64,000 nt of DNA from Carthagonibacter metallireducens. GTDB lineage: Bacteria > Gemmatimonadota > Gemmatimonadetes > Palauibacterales > Palauibacteraceae. A model generated the notes under the pieces. It was not told where the DNA came from and ran no database searches. It saw only the letters and a list, made by a program, of their open reading frames with translations. Location of the stretch: assembly GCA_023554445.1 (NCBI GenBank), contig JAMJQQ010000094.1, forward strand, positions 20,488 to 84,487. The letters are read 5' to 3'. A program made the translations under genes and the position numbers. Below are positions 62,201 through 64,000 of the stretch, piece after piece. Position 1 is the first letter of the stretch. Each line of letters starts with the position of its first letter.

Positions 62201-63988
62201 TCAGGAAGCGTCCGGGCCCGCTTCCAGCATCTTCCGGACGTGCGCCGGATCCGGCTCGACGAATACCGTACGCACTCGATCCGGAATCACCGATCCGGGG
62301 GATGACTTCCGGGGTTTTCGCACGTACTTGCGGCGGGTCCAGTCCACCGGAACGAGTCCGCTGGATCGCGCGTCGCTGAATTCGGCCGCTACCAGGGCCG
62401 CCGCTCGGATCTCGCTGTCGGGTGGATTCTGATCTCGGTTTCCCCAGCGGAGAATCACGTGTGCACCCGGTGCCTGCCTGACGTGGAGCCAGATGTCTTC
62501 GGGCGCGGAGTGACGGAAGGTCAGATCATCGTTTCCCCGCGCCGACCTGCCCACCCGGATTTCGAGTCCACCGTCCGATCGCAGTCTCCTGTAGGGCAGT
62601 CGTGCCAGCTCCGGTTTCCCGCTCCGGGTCGAGCTCGTGGACAGTCCCGAATCGCGGCCGCCCACCTTCTGCCACAGGGCGTCGCTGACACCACTGAGCG
62701 CTAAGGTCTCCAGGGCCTCCGACAACTCGATTTCTTTGTCCCGGGCCGCCTCGATCCGAGCCGGAAGCTCGCGTTCCGCCCGTTCGCGGCGGCGTGCGCG
62801 GTCGAAGTACCGCTCGGCATTCCGGACGGCGTTCACCGCTGGATCGAGTGAGATCGTCCGCTCGTGGCCATCGAAACCTCTCAGGGTCACCTGATCGGCG
62901 CCCCGCGACACATCCTGTTTCCGGGCCAGAAGCAGTTGCCCCGATTCGCGCAGCCGACCGGACTCATCTCCTTCTTCGAGCTGCCGGCGTAGCGCCGCTG
63001 TGCGCTTCCGTGCCCGGGCGAGCCGACGGCGAAGGGCTTCCTCCAGTCGGTCGTGTTCCTCCCGTTCCGCAGGTCGTCTTCGGTCCGGAACGGGTGCGAC
63101 GTCCGGCCCGTGCGCGTCGGTCCTTCCGATCGGCCCCGACGGCTCGTCTTCCGGGCCGGTACCCGGTATGCCAGCCGCTTCGGCCGAGGTCTTCATCGCC
63201 GTCAACAGCGACGGAGAGGGCTCTGCGCCTTCTTCCTCGAGAGAGAGCGGATATGGCTGCAGAGCTGAACCTCGCTGCAGCAGCCAGCTCACCGACCCCA
63301 CCGATGTCGAGGAAGTGCCGGCAATCGTCTGCTGTGGTGCGGATCCCGGGTGGATCATCATCAGCCGATCCCGTACCGCTCCTGGAGTTGGACCGGCCGC
63401 GAGGAGAAACTCAACGTTCAGTCGGCTGCTCCAGGCGATTTCGCGGACCAGGGAGTCTTCGCGGGATGATCCCGCGCACGAATCCCACCAGGTCGACCAC
63501 TCCTCCGCCGAAGGAGGATCCTCGGCCCACTGTCGCGCCGTTCCGGGTGGAATGTAGGGCGCGTTCGGGAACAGCGGGCGACCACCGGCGCGGCGGGGCC
63601 AGAGAACCCGACGGATCGTGTCGTCCGACAGGAGCAGAGCGTTCCACTGGTTGGTGTGAAGCTCCACGACCAGTGAGTCGGTCCCGAGCTCGAATACGAG
63701 GCGGCGTTCATCGGCTCCCGCCGTCACCCTTCCCAGATCGCGAGCCCCCGTGAGGACTCCCCGGCTCGCCGTCCTTCGTCTCGCGCGTTCTCGCCGGGAC
63801 GGGCGCTCGAGCAGGTGGCCCTCGGTCGGGTGAAGAAGCCAGATGAGTTCTTCGCCGCCGGTCACTACGAGCCGGATTCGTCGGGACTCGCCGTCGAAAT
63901 GCAGCTCTTCCAGTCGGCGTCCGGACAATCGTTCAGTCAGCTCGCTGGCGAGCGCCCTTACCAGTACGGCATCGTATCGGATCGGCAT
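62201..63988 (-). CDS. rqcH: NFACT family protein RqcH (ribosome quality control)
   Basis: A 595-residue protein with the NFACT-N domain (about 1-210), a helical hairpin/coiled coil (about 330-460, with many Arg and Glu) and the C-terminal NFACT-R domain containing EDIWLHVRQAPGAHVIL. RqcH adds C-terminal Ala tails to stalled nascent chains on 50S subunits. The middle (about 265-330) is Pro/Gly-rich and variable. Its start lies 12 bp from the window edge, so upstream signals are not visible. It is convergent with the M28 gene. Confidence 0.92.
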   Translation of the reverse strand: MPIRYDAVLVRALASELTERLSGRRLEELHFDGESRRIRLVVTGGEELIWLLHPTEGHLLERPSRRERARRRTASRGVLTGARDLGRVTAGADERRLVFELGTDSLVVELHTNQWNALLLSDDTIRRVLWPRRAGGRPLFPNAPYIPPGTARQWAEDPPSAEEWSTWWDSCAGSSREDSLVREIAWSSRLNVEFLLAAGPTPGAVRDRLMMIHPGSAPQQTIAGTSSTSVGSVSWLLQRGSALQPYPLSLEEEGAEPSPSLLTAMKTSAEAAGIPGTGPEDEPSGPIGRTDAHGPDVAPVPDRRRPAEREEHDRLEEALRRRLARARKRTAALRRQLEEGDESGRLRESGQLLLARKQDVSRGADQVTLRGFDGHERTISLDPAVNAVRNAERYFDRARRRERAERELPARIEAARDKEIELSEALETLALSGVSDALWQKVGGRDSGLSTSSTRSGKPELARLPYRRLRSDGGLEIRVGRSARGNDDLTFRHSAPEDIWLHVRQAPGAHVILRWGNRDQNPPDSEIRAAALVAAEFSDARSSGLVPVDWTRRKYVRKPRKSSPGSVIPDRVRTVFVEPDPAHVRKMLEAGPDAS

Positions 63989-64000
63989 CCGGCCTCCGTG

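Overview
The window is about 64 kb of very GC-rich, gene-dense chromosomal DNA with 53 protein genes and one tRNA. It suggests a Gram-negative bacterium with a meso-DAP peptidoglycan: TonB/ExbD, LspA, a DksA-type zinc-finger protein, a MurE with the DNPR motif, an outer-membrane-type barrel and periplasmic proteases. It also has DivIVA and the YggS-DivIVA-IleS gene neighbourhood best known from Gram-positives. This mixture, with secreted S8 and M28 peptidases and a FlgD-like C-terminal domain, fits Gemmatimonadota or a close relative. That is an inference; no rRNA or marker tree is available here.

Layout. (1) 1-1.1 kb: the end of an exbD-tonB transport operon, closed by a strong terminator. 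(2) 1.2-8.9 kb: yggS-divIVA-ileS-traR/dksA-lspA-rluD, then a gluzincin-like peptidase and a small membrane protein whose stop codon lies inside tRNA-Val(TAC). (3) 9.1-11 kb: a secreted TPR protein and a terminator. (4) 11.1-28.2 kb: a complete division and cell-wall (dcw) cluster, mraZ-rsmH-ftsL-ftsI-murE-murF-mraY-murD-ftsW-murG-murC-murB-ftsQ-ftsA-ftsZ, driven by a promoter with four phased MraZ boxes. (5) 28.2-36 kb: a LytM/M23 endopeptidase, a membrane vWA-like protein, ftsY, recG and asnS. (6) 36-42 kb: a small membrane protein, divergent mazG and alr, cdd, a lipoprotein/barrel pair and an alpha/beta hydrolase. (7) 42.2-47.7 kb: miaB-lapA-comEC-fbp. (8) 47.7-57.4 kb, minus strand: lexA, then truA-htrA-purB-purC-purF-ppdK. 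(9) 57.5-64 kb: a large S8 protease and an M28 peptidase on plus, rqcH on minus.

Most of the genes build, divide and remodel the envelope. Lipid II precursor synthesis (MurB, C, D, E, F, MraY, MurG, Alr) is encoded next to the septal synthase (FtsW/FtsI), its regulators (FtsL, FtsQ, FtsA, FtsZ, DivIVA) and a hydrolase (M23). LspA, FtsY and HtrA serve protein export and quality control. PurB/C/F, Fbp and PpdK are central metabolism.

The window is mainly housekeeping; I see no CRISPR array, phage, insertion sequence or toxin-antitoxin module. The most notable signals are: (a) a type 2 isoleucyl-tRNA synthetase whose class I signature HxGH is changed to GxHH; (b) five genes (yggS, mazG, alr, a hydrolase gene, truA) with a sigma70-like promoter only 6-9 nt before the start codon and no ribosome binding site, which implies leaderless mRNAs; (c) back-to-back overlapping promoters between mazG and alr; (d) a perfect 20-bp palindrome before miaB; and (e) a direct repeat over the lexA promoter that may be this lineage's SOS operator.
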